Assembly: GCA_023252065.1 (NCBI GenBank)
Contig: JAHEXO010000133.1
Location: 1-6,543, forward strand
Reading direction: 5' to 3'
From: Nocardioides sp.
Lineage (GTDB): Bacteria > Actinomycetota > Actinomycetes > Propionibacteriales > Nocardioidaceae
Length of the DNA: 6,543 nt
Position 1 is the first letter of the stretch; every line of letters starts with the position of its first letter. The notes under the pieces were generated by a model. That model ran no database searches. It was not told the origin of the DNA and worked only from the letters and a program-made list of their open reading frames with translations. Of the stretch, positions 1 to 5,574 are shown piece by piece. Both the position numbers and the translations under genes were made by a program.

Positions 1-1238
1 CCAGGCATGCCGAGGGTCATGATCGTGTCGAACATGCTGCCGAACCCGTAGGCCGAAGGCTTCTCCGGCAGGCGGAAACGGTTGACCGAGTCGTAGCGCA
101 CGTTGACCGACTGGGCAGCGGCGATGGTGTTGTACCAGCCCGCGCGCAGCAAGGCCGAATGCGGGGCGTCGACGCCCTTGCTGGTCTGGGAGCTGTTGGC
201 GTCGGTGGCGAACACGACTGGCAGCCTGTGCCGGTCGACCGCCACCGCCCGGATGCCGGCGTTGATCGCCTGCGCCTGGCGGCCACGCAACGCGTCGGTG
301 CCGCGGTCGTTGCCGCTGTTGAGGTGGGCGCTGACGAAGTAGAACGACTGGCCGGAGGCGAGGTCCTTGAACCGGGCGTACGCCGCCACATGGCGGTGCT
401 GCGGGTCGGGCAGCCAGAGGTAGCAGGACGCCCGGGACTGCGGGAAGGAGCTGGTCATCCGCACCTGGGAGGCGTCGTAGAGGATCCGGGTGTCCTGGGC
501 GGCGCTGTGGAAGTACGCCGTCCTGCGGGTGAGGCGGTAGCTGCCGACCCCGGTCCGATGGAGAGCCGCCCGGAGCCCGATGCCGCCGTCCTGGCTGGTC
601 CACATTCCCGGCATGAGCTCCTGGACGCCGACCACGGCGGGATGCGCTCGGGCGATCCTTCTCGCGACGAGGCGCTGCCGACGCCACCACGGATGACCCG
701 GCACGTCGCTGGACCGCACGCGCACGTTGTACTCGGCGTACCGGAGCCGGGTGCCGGTCATCGTCGACCGGTGGCCGGCGATCGTGGTGTGCCGCAGGGA
801 GGGGTAGCGCCGCACCACGGAGCCGGAGCCGCTGGTGTTGACGGCGGCGATGCGGAAGAAGAGGCGACGACCGGTGCGGAGCCCGGCGCCGGCAGCGGCG
901 GTCTGGGACGGCGTCAGCGTCAGCGAGCGCCGACTCCCGTCCTTGACGACGAACGTCGTGCTGTGGCGCCCGACGCTGGGCGTGGTGCGCGAGCCGAACG
1001 GCGTCAGGGCGGTCGTGATCCGGTAGAGGTCGGTGTAGCGGCCCGTGGTCTGCCACGTGATCGTGGTCTCGCCGGGTCTGGGGCCTCTCACCCCCTTCAC
1101 GCGGGTGATGGCGTCGGGGGTGGCCAGCTTCGCGACGCCGGCGTCGGCGTGAGGGGCAGTGCTGACGAGGGTGGGCACAGCAAGGAGGGTCGCAGTCAAG
1201 AGGGCGATCGTCCTGGCCGCTGGGGGGAGGCGGCGCAT
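1..1238 (-). CDS. Secreted FN3 plus endonuclease/exonuclease/phosphatase (EEP) family protein, partial
   Basis: This frame is open from an ATG at 1238 to the left edge (412 codons, no stop), so the C-terminus is missing. Residues 1-33 look like a Sec signal peptide: Arg at 2-3, a hydrophobic core around 11-27, and an A-D-A cleavage site near 31-33. Residues about 45-150 resemble a fibronectin type III domain (ITW at 60-62, then FFRIAAVNTSGSGS at 127-140). From about 165 the EEP fold follows: YNV (N171), VGVQEL (E207, the usual metal-binding Glu), SAHLNSGND (H305), TDAN (D346, N348) and FDTIM (D404). The final Ser-Asp-His motif would lie beyond the edge. EEP enzymes cleave phosphodiester or phosphomonoester bonds in nucleic acids, lipids or inositol phosphates. 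An exported metal-dependent hydrolase is likely, but the substrate cannot be told. The start is supported by an AAAGGA ribosome site 8 nt upstream and by the signal peptide. It is transcribed divergently from the aminotransferase gene. Confidence 0.88.
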   Translation of the reverse strand, partial: MRRLPPAARTIALLTATLLAVPTLVSTAPHADAGVAKLATPDAITRVKGVRGPRPGETTITWQTTGRYTDLYRITTALTPFGSRTTPSVGRHSTTFVVKDGSRRSLTLTPSQTAAAGAGLRTGRRLFFRIAAVNTSGSGSVVRRYPSLRHTTIAGHRSTMTGTRLRYAEYNVRVRSSDVPGHPWWRRQRLVARRIARAHPAVVGVQELMPGMWTSQDGGIGLRAALHRTGVGSYRLTRRTAYFHSAAQDTRILYDASQVRMTSSFPQSRASCYLWLPDPQHRHVAAYARFKDLASGQSFYFVSAHLNSGNDRGTDALRGRQAQAINAGIRAVAVDRHRLPVVFATDANSSQTSKGVDAPHSALLRAGWYNTIAAAQSVNVRYDSVNRFRLPEKPSAYGFGSMFDTIMTLGMP

Positions 1239-1246
1239 GGCGGAGG

Positions 1247-1252
1247 TCCTTT
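1247..1252 (-). promoter_or_regulatory. Ribosome binding site of the EEP gene
   Basis: On the minus strand this reads AAAGGA, with 8 nt between it and the ATG at 1238. It fixes the start codon that gives a complete signal peptide. Confidence 0.6.
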
Positions 1253-1264
1253 CGTCCGGCGGAG

Positions 1265-1270
1265 ACGGTA
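1265..1270 (-). promoter_or_regulatory. Possible -10 box of the EEP gene
   Basis: On the minus strand this reads TACCGT, matching the actinobacterial TANNNT -10 pattern. It would start transcription near 1259, giving a leader of about 20 nt that still contains the ribosome site. No convincing -35 is visible, so this is a weak call. Confidence 0.3.
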
Positions 1271-1285
1271 CACCCGTACAGGTGG

Positions 1286-1301
1286 TGTGGCCCAGATCAC
1301 A
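1286..1301. promoter_or_regulatory. CRP/GlxR-type operator in the divergent promoter region
   Basis: The sequence is TGTGG-CCCAGA-TCACA. It differs at one base from the CRP/GlxR/Cmr consensus TGTGA-N6-TCACA, and the right half extends to a perfect GATCACA. The centre lies about 55 bp upstream of the EEP start codon and about 75 bp upstream of the aminotransferase start codon, so it could serve either or both. By analogy with actinobacterial GlxR/Cmr regulators it would respond to cAMP. That the site is functional is inference from the match and its position. Confidence 0.5.
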
Positions 1302-1329
1302 GTTCCTCGGGCGTGCCGCGGTCGCCGTC

Positions 1330-1346
1330 GCGGAGCGCCGCTCCGC
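1330..1346. repeat. Perfect 17-bp palindrome upstream of the aminotransferase
   Basis: Seven-base arms GCGGAGC and GCTCCGC flank a 3-base GCC centre with no mismatch. It ends 8 bp before the proposed -10 box of the aminotransferase gene, so it overlaps the -35 area. It could be a repressor operator. It could also be chance, since GC-rich DNA produces such dyads more often. Confidence 0.35.
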
Positions 1347-1354
1347 AGGTGCTC

Positions 1355-1360
1355 TACGCT
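1355..1360 (+). promoter_or_regulatory. Possible -10 box for a leaderless aminotransferase transcript
   Basis: TACGCT fits TANNNT and ends 8 nt before the ATG at 1369. There is no purine-rich ribosome site in the intervening bases. A transcript starting at or within about 2 nt of the ATG, as is common in actinobacteria, would explain both facts. Confidence 0.4.
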
Positions 1361-1368
1361 GTCCGGCC

Positions 1369-2724
1369 ATGGGCGGATCAGGAGTGGATCCAGCCCGGGT
1401 GGCAGCGCTCAATAAGCGCGAGGACGACGCCTTCGTGGCGAGGCGTCCGCGCAGCCAGGAGCTGTGGGCCTCCGGGCAGGCGGTGATGCCGAACGGCGTC
1501 CCGATGAGCTGGCTACGCACGTCGTACGACCATCCGCCGCTGTTCGTCGAGTCAGCCGCGGGATCGCGGATCCGCGACGTAGACGGCCACGAGTACGCCG
1601 ACTTCAACATCGCCGACATGTCCATGTTCACCGGCTACGGTCCGGCGCCGGTGGTCGAGGCCGTGAGCCGGCAGGTGGGCCTGGGATCGCAGTACCTGCT
1701 GCCGACCGAGGACTCGATCTGGGTCGCCGGCGAGCTGGCCCGGCGCTACCGGCTCCCGCTGTGGCAGTTCACGCTGGCCGCGACGAGCGCCAACACCGAG
1801 GTGATCAGGATCGCCCGGTCCTCGACCGGCCGCGAGAAGGTGCTGTTCTTCGACGGCAAGTACCACGGCCACTTCGACGACGTCCTGGTCGAGCTCGAGG
1901 ACGGCCGGCTGGTGCCGGAGGAGGGCGGCCTCCCGCACGACGTCACCACGCGCACGCTCGTCGTGCCGTTCAACGACCTCGAGGCCTTGGAGCGTGCGCT
2001 CGCATCCCGCGAGGTGGCGGTCGTCATCACCGAACCGGCGCTGACCAACAACGTCGGGCTCCTGCTGCCCGACGACGGTTTCCACGAGCGCTTGCGTGAG
2101 CTGACCACGGCCACCGGCACGCTGCTGGCCTACGACGAGACGCACACCCAGGTCGTAGGTCCCGGCGGGCTCACCCGGCGGTGGGGGCTCGACTGCGACT
2201 TCGTGACGGTCGGCAAGTCGATCGCCGCAGGCATCCCGCTGGGCGCCTACGGGATGACCGAGGAGGTGGCGGCCGTGCTGCAGCGCCCGGGCGGTCGTGA
2301 CGACGACAAGCCGCAGGTCGCCGTGGGCGGCACGCTGTTCGGCAACCCGGTCTCGATGGCCGCCGCGCGGGCGACCATGAGCGAGGTGCTGACGGACGAG
2401 GCCTACGCGCACAGCCAGCGGCTCGGCACCAGGCTGGCCGACGGCCTGGCCCAGGTCGTGGCCGCCTCCGGGCGGGACTGGACGACGCATCGCTTCTGGC
2501 CGCGGAGCGGGCTGTCCTTCGGTCCCACCATGTCGCGCACGGCCACCGAGGCGATGGCGAGCCTCGACGTCCCCTTCCGCAGGCTCCTGCGCATCTACCT
2601 CGCCAACCGGGGCGTCTGGGACGCCATCGTCGGCGCGGGTCCGACGTGCTCGGTCGCCGCGACCGACGAGGACGTCGACGCCTACCTGGCTGCCTTCACC
2701 GACCTGGTCGATGAGCTGGCGTGA
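1369..2724 (+). CDS. Class III PLP-dependent aminotransferase (glutamate-1-semialdehyde aminomutase-like)
   Basis: This 451-residue protein has the usual length of the family. In order: an N-terminal segment with PNGVP (41-45); SANTEVIRIAR (140-150), corresponding to the SGTEA cofactor-phosphate region of relatives; YHGH (165-168); ITEPA (220-224); DETHT (256-260), whose Asp256 should contact the pyridine nitrogen; VGKSIAAGIPLGAYG (281-295), with Lys283 as the Schiff-base lysine; and GGTLFGNP (320-327). It should be a cytosolic PLP enzyme moving an amino group on a carboxylic or amino acid substrate. The motifs differ from heme-pathway HemL, which typically has DEVMTGFR and a GGGMPVGA lysine loop. 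I therefore do not call it hemL, and the substrate is unknown. The open frame extends upstream to 1159, but that part would overlap the EEP signal-peptide region. ATG 1369 begins a sensible N-terminus next to a TANNNT box. Its stop lies 33 bp from the convergent membrane protein gene. Confidence 0.9.
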   Translation: MGGSGVDPARVAALNKREDDAFVARRPRSQELWASGQAVMPNGVPMSWLRTSYDHPPLFVESAAGSRIRDVDGHEYADFNIADMSMFTGYGPAPVVEAVSRQVGLGSQYLLPTEDSIWVAGELARRYRLPLWQFTLAATSANTEVIRIARSSTGREKVLFFDGKYHGHFDDVLVELEDGRLVPEEGGLPHDVTTRTLVVPFNDLEALERALASREVAVVITEPALTNNVGLLLPDDGFHERLRELTTATGTLLAYDETHTQVVGPGGLTRRWGLDCDFVTVGKSIAAGIPLGAYGMTEEVAAVLQRPGGRDDDKPQVAVGGTLFGNPVSMAAARATMSEVLTDEAYAHSQRLGTRLADGLAQVVAASGRDWTTHRFWPRSGLSFGPTMSRTATEAMASLDVPFRRLLRIYLANRGVWDAIVGAGPTCSVAATDEDVDAYLAAFTDLVDELA

Positions 2725-2755
2725 GGCCGGGTCGCACTCGCCGTCTCACGCGGCG
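2719..2755. terminator. Weak hairpins between the convergent genes
   Basis: Two alternative stems occur in the short convergent gap. GCGTGAG (2719-2725) pairs with CTCACGC (2745-2751) across a 19-nt loop. CGCCG (2739-2743) pairs with CGGCG (2751-2755) across a 7-nt loop. GTCTCAC is also repeated at 2743-2749 and 2755-2761. There is no U-tract. Position suggests bidirectional termination, but the structure is weak. Confidence 0.25.
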
Positions 2756-2757
2756 TC

Positions 2758-4266
2758 TCACTTGGCCTGCTCGGCCAGGCTCAGGTCGATCAGCCACTCC
2801 ACCGGGGCCCGGTCGTCGGTGAAGACCTGGCCACCCGGCAGGGCCGGGGCGATCCGGTCGGCGGCGATGGACACGAGCGGAGCGAGGTCGGTCGGGACGG
2901 ACTTCACGGCCGCGCGGAGCCGGCCCGACGGGTCACCGGACGTCGTGCCGACGAGCATGGTGTTGACCCGCTGCGAGGGGTCACGCCAGACCGCGCCGTA
3001 GCCGAAGGCAGCGCGCATCGTGGCTCCGAGCACCTTCTCCAGCGAGGTGGAGCCTTCGGGGTGACCGACGTTGACGACGACGAGGCCGCCGGGTGTGAGC
3101 CGGTCGCGGACCAGCGAGAAGAACTCCTGCGTGGTCAGGTAGAAGGGGATGTAGGGCTGGCGATAGGCGTCGACCAGGATGACGTCGTAGCGACGCGGAT
3201 TCGCATAGAGCCACGGCCGGGCGTCCGCGGTGTAGGTGTGGAGATGAGGCCCGCGGAGGTCGAAGAGCTGACGGCCGACCTGCGTCAGCTTCCCGTCGAG
3301 CTCCACCGCGTCGACCCGGGTCTGTGGGAAGTAGTGACCGAGCTGTCGGGCCGAGGTGCCCGCCGCGTCGCCGAGGATGGCCACCGAACGAGGCGGGTCG
3401 TGGGCGCCGGCGAGCGAGAGGGTGAGCATCTCGTCCCAGTAGTTGCCGGTGAGCCAGTGACCGGGGCGGTAGACCGAGTGGACGGCGTACCCCTCGTCGA
3501 GCTCCAGGCTGCGTTCGCCGTCGGGCGCCTGGAGGACGCGGGCGTACTGGTAGGGAGTCTCCGCCTCCCAGATCACCCGGTCGCCGCCGGTGTCGGCGGT
3601 CTTGATGGTGCCGGTCGGCAGCGCCACGAGCGCCAGGATGGCGGCCGGTACGACGGCCGCGCGGACCCGCCCGTGCGCCAGCTGCGGCACCGCGGCCAGG
3701 GCCATCGCGGCGGCGAAGATCAGGAACGTGCGCCGTGTCCCGGCGAAGGGGATCAGCAGGAGCGCCGCCATGAAGGTGCCGACCAGCGAGCCCGCCGTCG
3801 AGATCGCGTAGAGGCGGCCGGCGGTCCGTCCGGTGGCGTCGACCGTGACCACGGCCAGGCGCAGGGCGTACGGCGAGACCATCCCGAGCAGGAGCAGCGG
3901 GATGGCGATCAGGACCCCGACCCCGACCAGCGAACCGACGAAGATCGCCGCACTGAGCTGGTCGACCGCCTTGACGGCCAGTCGTAGGAAGGGGCCGCTC
4001 ACGAACGGCACGATCGCGAGCAGGACCGACGCCGTCAGCACGATCCGGGCGAGCCCCTCGGGCCGGGGGTCCTTGTCGGCCAGCCTCCCGCCGACGGCGT
4101 ACCCGACCGACAGCGACACCAGCACGATCGCGATGGTGTTCGCCCAGACGATGGTGCTGGCCCCGAACCAGGGAGCCATCAGCCTCGCGGCCGCGATCTC
4201 CGCCCCCAGCGCTCCCGCGCCGACCGTGAAGACGAGCAGCTCGAGGGAGCGGGACCGGATGCCCAT
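2758..4266 (-). CDS. Membrane-anchored spermidine synthase-like fusion protein
   Basis: This is a 502-residue protein. Residues 9-220 hold about seven hydrophobic segments (roughly 9-35, 38-60, 74-97, 106-140, 149-175, 180-195, 204-220). Residues about 235-495 resemble the spermidine synthase fold: ETPYQYARVLQ (236-246) as the N-terminal hairpin; ILGDAAGTSARQLG (297-310) as the nucleotide loop; VELD (321-324) with a Glu for the ribose hydroxyls; TADAR (346-350); YDVILVDAY (360-368); and a C-terminal TDDRAPVEWL (483-492) typical of these fusions. True spermidine synthases bind decarboxylated SAM and use an Asp pair in the D-x-x-D-P segment. Here VDAYRQPYIPF keeps the first Asp (366) but not the second, so polyamine synthesis is doubtful. 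A membrane-bound SAM-type transferase of unknown substrate is more likely. The ATG at 4266 has no ribosome site but sits directly after a -10-like TAGGTT, suggesting a leaderless mRNA. It is downstream of the SHOCT gene but separated from it by a strong hairpin. Confidence 0.88.
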   Translation of the reverse strand: MGIRSRSLELLVFTVGAGALGAEIAAARLMAPWFGASTIVWANTIAIVLVSLSVGYAVGGRLADKDPRPEGLARIVLTASVLLAIVPFVSGPFLRLAVKAVDQLSAAIFVGSLVGVGVLIAIPLLLLGMVSPYALRLAVVTVDATGRTAGRLYAISTAGSLVGTFMAALLLIPFAGTRRTFLIFAAAMALAAVPQLAHGRVRAAVVPAAILALVALPTGTIKTADTGGDRVIWEAETPYQYARVLQAPDGERSLELDEGYAVHSVYRPGHWLTGNYWDEMLTLSLAGAHDPPRSVAILGDAAGTSARQLGHYFPQTRVDAVELDGKLTQVGRQLFDLRGPHLHTYTADARPWLYANPRRYDVILVDAYRQPYIPFYLTTQEFFSLVRDRLTPGGLVVVNVGHPEGSTSLEKVLGATMRAAFGYGAVWRDPSQRVNTMLVGTTSGDPSGRLRAAVKSVPTDLAPLVSIAADRIAPALPGGQVFTDDRAPVEWLIDLSLAEQAK

Positions 4267-4272
4267 GCTCGC

Positions 4273-4278
4273 AACCTA
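4273..4278 (-). promoter_or_regulatory. -10 box for a leaderless transcript of the spermidine synthase-like gene
   Basis: On the minus strand this reads TAGGTT (TANNNT) followed by six bases and then the ATG at 4266. With a -10 at -12 to -7, the transcription start falls exactly on the A of the start codon. The absence of any ribosome site supports leaderless translation. Confidence 0.45.
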
Positions 4279-4299
4279 CGCGGCCGGCAGCCGGGGGCT

Positions 4300-4313
4300 G
4301 GCAACAGGTTGCC
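4300..4313. repeat. Short palindrome competing with the terminator stem
   Basis: GGCAAC and GTTGCC flank a 2-base AG centre. The right arm is also the outer base of the long stem at 4308-4346, whose far arm again ends in GGCAAC. The three copies could form alternative hairpins. Confidence 0.4.
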
Positions 4314-4346
4314 GGGCCGGCACCGCGACGGTGCTGGCCCGGCAAC
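4308..4346 (-). terminator. Long-stem intrinsic-type terminator after the SHOCT gene
   Basis: Arms 4308-4325 and 4329-4346 are complementary over 18 positions with one mismatch (4319/4335), around a 3-nt CGA loop. The hairpin begins 11 nt after the stop codon of the SHOCT gene. There is no U-run, which is usual for actinobacterial hairpin terminators. It would insulate the downstream spermidine synthase-like gene, which has its own -10 box. Confidence 0.75.
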
Positions 4347-4357
4347 GCGGTCGCGGG

Positions 4358-4750
4358 TCAGGCAGAGGCGAGCGCCTTCGCCTTGATCTGGTCGAACTCC
4401 TCCTGGGTGATGGCTCCGGAGTCGAGCAGCCCCTTCGCCGAGGCGATCTGATCGGCGGCTGAACCACCGGGCCCGGCGACGGACTTGATGTACTCCGCCT
4501 GCCGCTCCTGCATCTCCCTCTGCGCCGCCATCGTGCGCTCGTTCATCCCGTGACCCCGCGCGATGAGGTACACGAACATGCCGAGGAACGGCAGGATGAT
4601 GATGAACAGGACCCAGAGGGTCTTCGAGAAGCCGCTCAGGTCCTTGCTGCGGAAGAGGTCGCCGAAGACCCACCACAGGCACATGAACCATGCCAAGAAG
4701 ATGAAGAACTCGAACATGGCGAGCAGGAACGAGCCGTTGTTGTTGAACAT
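4358..4750 (-). CDS. Small membrane protein with PLDc_N-like segment and SHOCT tail
   Basis: This 130-residue protein has two transmembrane helices (about 8-31 and 45-65). They are joined by a short basic loop, DLFRSKDLSGF, with a KTLWVLF continuation, the pattern of the PLDc_N family (named for the N-terminus of some cardiolipin synthases and carrying no catalytic residues). A charged region, about 70-95, follows (NERTMAAQREMQERQAEY). The C-terminal 30 residues match a SHOCT domain: ADQIASAKGLLDSGAITQEEF, then a Lys-rich end. SHOCT modules are thought to mediate oligomerisation or protein contacts, so a membrane-associated accessory role is likely, but no precise function is known. The frame opens at 4819, but ATG 4750 is preferred because GGAGG lies 6 nt upstream and the first helix starts right after it. 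It follows the XRE-cupin gene by 90 bp and is followed by a terminator, so it is probably transcribed alone or by read-through. Confidence 0.88.
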   Translation of the reverse strand: MFNNNGSFLLAMFEFFIFLAWFMCLWWVFGDLFRSKDLSGFSKTLWVLFIIILPFLGMFVYLIARGHGMNERTMAAQREMQERQAEYIKSVAGPGGSAADQIASAKGLLDSGAITQEEFDQIKAKALASA

Positions 4751-4756
4751 GTACTG

Positions 4757-4761
4757 CCTCC
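4757..4761 (-). promoter_or_regulatory. Ribosome binding site of the SHOCT gene
   Basis: On the minus strand this reads GGAGG, 6 nt before the ATG at 4750. It is the strongest ribosome site in the window and settles the start against the upstream in-frame alternative at 4819. Confidence 0.8.
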
Positions 4762-4770
4762 GGACTATTT

Positions 4771-4844
4771 GACGCTGACCGAGCGGTCCACAGCGGACCT
4801 CACGCAGGGCGCCCGACACTGTCCGAGCGATCTGCGGACCTCAC
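4771..4844. repeat. Two imperfect tandem repeats with inner dyads upstream of the SHOCT gene
   Basis: Copy A spans 4771-4803 and copy B spans 4815-4844. Both start with GAC-x-CTG-x-CCGAGCG and end with GCGGACCTCAC. Their starts are 44 bp apart, about four helical turns. Copy A also holds a perfect GACCG-AG-CGGTC palindrome (4777-4788) and GGTCC-N5-GGACC (4785-4799). Copy B has GTCCG-N9-CGGAC (4821-4839). The pair fills the SHOCT gene's upstream region, and copy B overlaps the stop codon of the XRE-cupin gene at 4841-4843. Tandem operators are plausible; no binding protein can be assigned from sequence. Confidence 0.6.
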
Positions 4845-5506
4845 CGTAACGGGTGATGCGGGCTGAGCTGTTCGCGGCCACCCCGTGTCGCCTCAGGGGA
4901 ATGAACGGAGCCCGGCACGGGTGGTGCCGTGGGGACGCTCGTCTGCTCGCCCGGACGTCCGAAGATGCTGAGGATCTCGGCGGGCTCGTCGCCGGTGCTG
5001 CCGAACCAGTGGGGGACCTGGGTCTCGAAGGTCGCGATCTCCCCAGGGCCGAGCACCCGGTCCTGGTCGCCCAGGATCAGCCGCACGCGGCCTGACAACA
5101 CGTAGATCCATTCGTAGCCGTCGTGGGCGCGAGGCTCCGGGGTGACCTGGGTGGTCGGGATGACGATCTTCCAGGCCTGGATGCCGTCGGGCTGTCGGGT
5201 CAGCGGGATGACGGTCCGGCCCTTCACCCGGTCGGGCTTCAGCCGGATGCGAGGGTCGCCCTGCTCGGGGGCTCCCACCAGGGCGTCCAGCGGGACCCGG
5301 TAGACGTGCGACAGCGCGAGCAGGAGCTCGAGGGTCGGACGGCGGCCCCCGGTCTCCAGCCTCGACAACGTGCTCTTGGAGATCCCGCTCGACTCCGCGA
5401 CGCCGGTGATCGTCAGTCCGCGACGGGTGCGCAGCTGGCGGAGCCGCGGCCCGACCCGGTCGAGCGCGGCCGCGATCGCGGCTGAGGGGTCCTCCACGGT
5501 GCTCAT
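4841..5506 (-). CDS. XRE-family transcriptional regulator with C-terminal cupin sensor domain
   Basis: This 221-residue protein has an N-terminal helix-turn-helix: residues about 20-75 (RLRQLRTRRG, then VAESSGISKSTLSRLETGGRRPTLELL), in which SKSTLSRLE is the recognition helix of the XRE fold. A linker follows. Residues about 112-183 form a cupin-2 barrel: HDGYEWIYVLSG (128-139, His128 and Glu132 in metal-site positions), LGPGE (152-156) and VPHWFGS (164-170, His166). Such proteins bind a small ligand or metal in the cupin to control DNA binding. The ligand is unknown here. The final 35 residues are Pro/Ser-rich and probably disordered. ATG 5506 was chosen because it puts the HTH at the usual distance; a GTG at 5548 adds 14 unlikely residues. 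No ribosome site is evident. The second-last sense codon is TTA (4847-4849), rare in such GC-rich genomes. It is divergent by 68 bp from the CPYC flavoprotein gene, its likely regulatory target. Confidence 0.9.
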   Translation of the reverse strand: MSTVEDPSAAIAAALDRVGPRLRQLRTRRGLTITGVAESSGISKSTLSRLETGGRRPTLELLLALSHVYRVPLDALVGAPEQGDPRIRLKPDRVKGRTVIPLTRQPDGIQAWKIVIPTTQVTPEPRAHDGYEWIYVLSGRVRLILGDQDRVLGPGEIATFETQVPHWFGSTGDEPAEILSIFGRPGEQTSVPTAPPVPGSVHSPEATRGGREQLSPHHPLR

Positions 5507-5574
5507 CTGAGCGGGGATTCCCGGAAACGGCAACACCGGTGGGCGCACGGGCGCCGCGCCAGCAACCTGGGGCC
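5507..5574. promoter_or_regulatory. Divergent control region between the cupin regulator and the flavoprotein
   Basis: The 68-bp gap should hold both promoters. Two short dyads are visible. CGGGGATTCCCG at 5512-5523 is symmetrical except for one pair and lies 6 bp before the regulator's start codon. CACCGGTG at 5534-5541 is a perfect 8-bp palindrome near the middle. Either could be the regulator's operator. No TANNNT box or clear ribosome site is obvious for either gene. Confidence 0.4.

Noticed and set aside
1159..1368. Upstream extension of the aminotransferase frame
   Set aside because: It would overlap the EEP coding start, the CRP-type site and the palindrome, and adds 70 residues unlike the family's N-terminus.
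159..1415. Long plus-strand open frame opposite the EEP gene
   Set aside because: Its product is low-complexity Gly/Arg/Ala-rich with no recognisable domain. The minus frame has a signal peptide and ordered EEP motifs, so this is a GC-driven antisense shadow.
1369..2724. Assignment as hemL (heme biosynthesis)
   Set aside because: Key active-site segments differ from HemL and there are no tetrapyrrole genes nearby; only the fold class is supported.
2758..4266. Assignment as speE (spermidine synthase)
   Set aside because: The membrane-fusion architecture and the loss of the second catalytic Asp make a true aminopropyltransferase role unlikely.
2981..4345. Second long minus-strand frame overlapping the spermidine synthase-like gene
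   Set aside because: Arg/Pro/Ala-rich translation without domains; it is an out-of-phase shadow of the 502-residue gene.
4751..4819. Longer start for the SHOCT protein
   Set aside because: It ignores the GGAGG ribosome site 6 nt before ATG 4750 and adds residues encoded by the repeat region.
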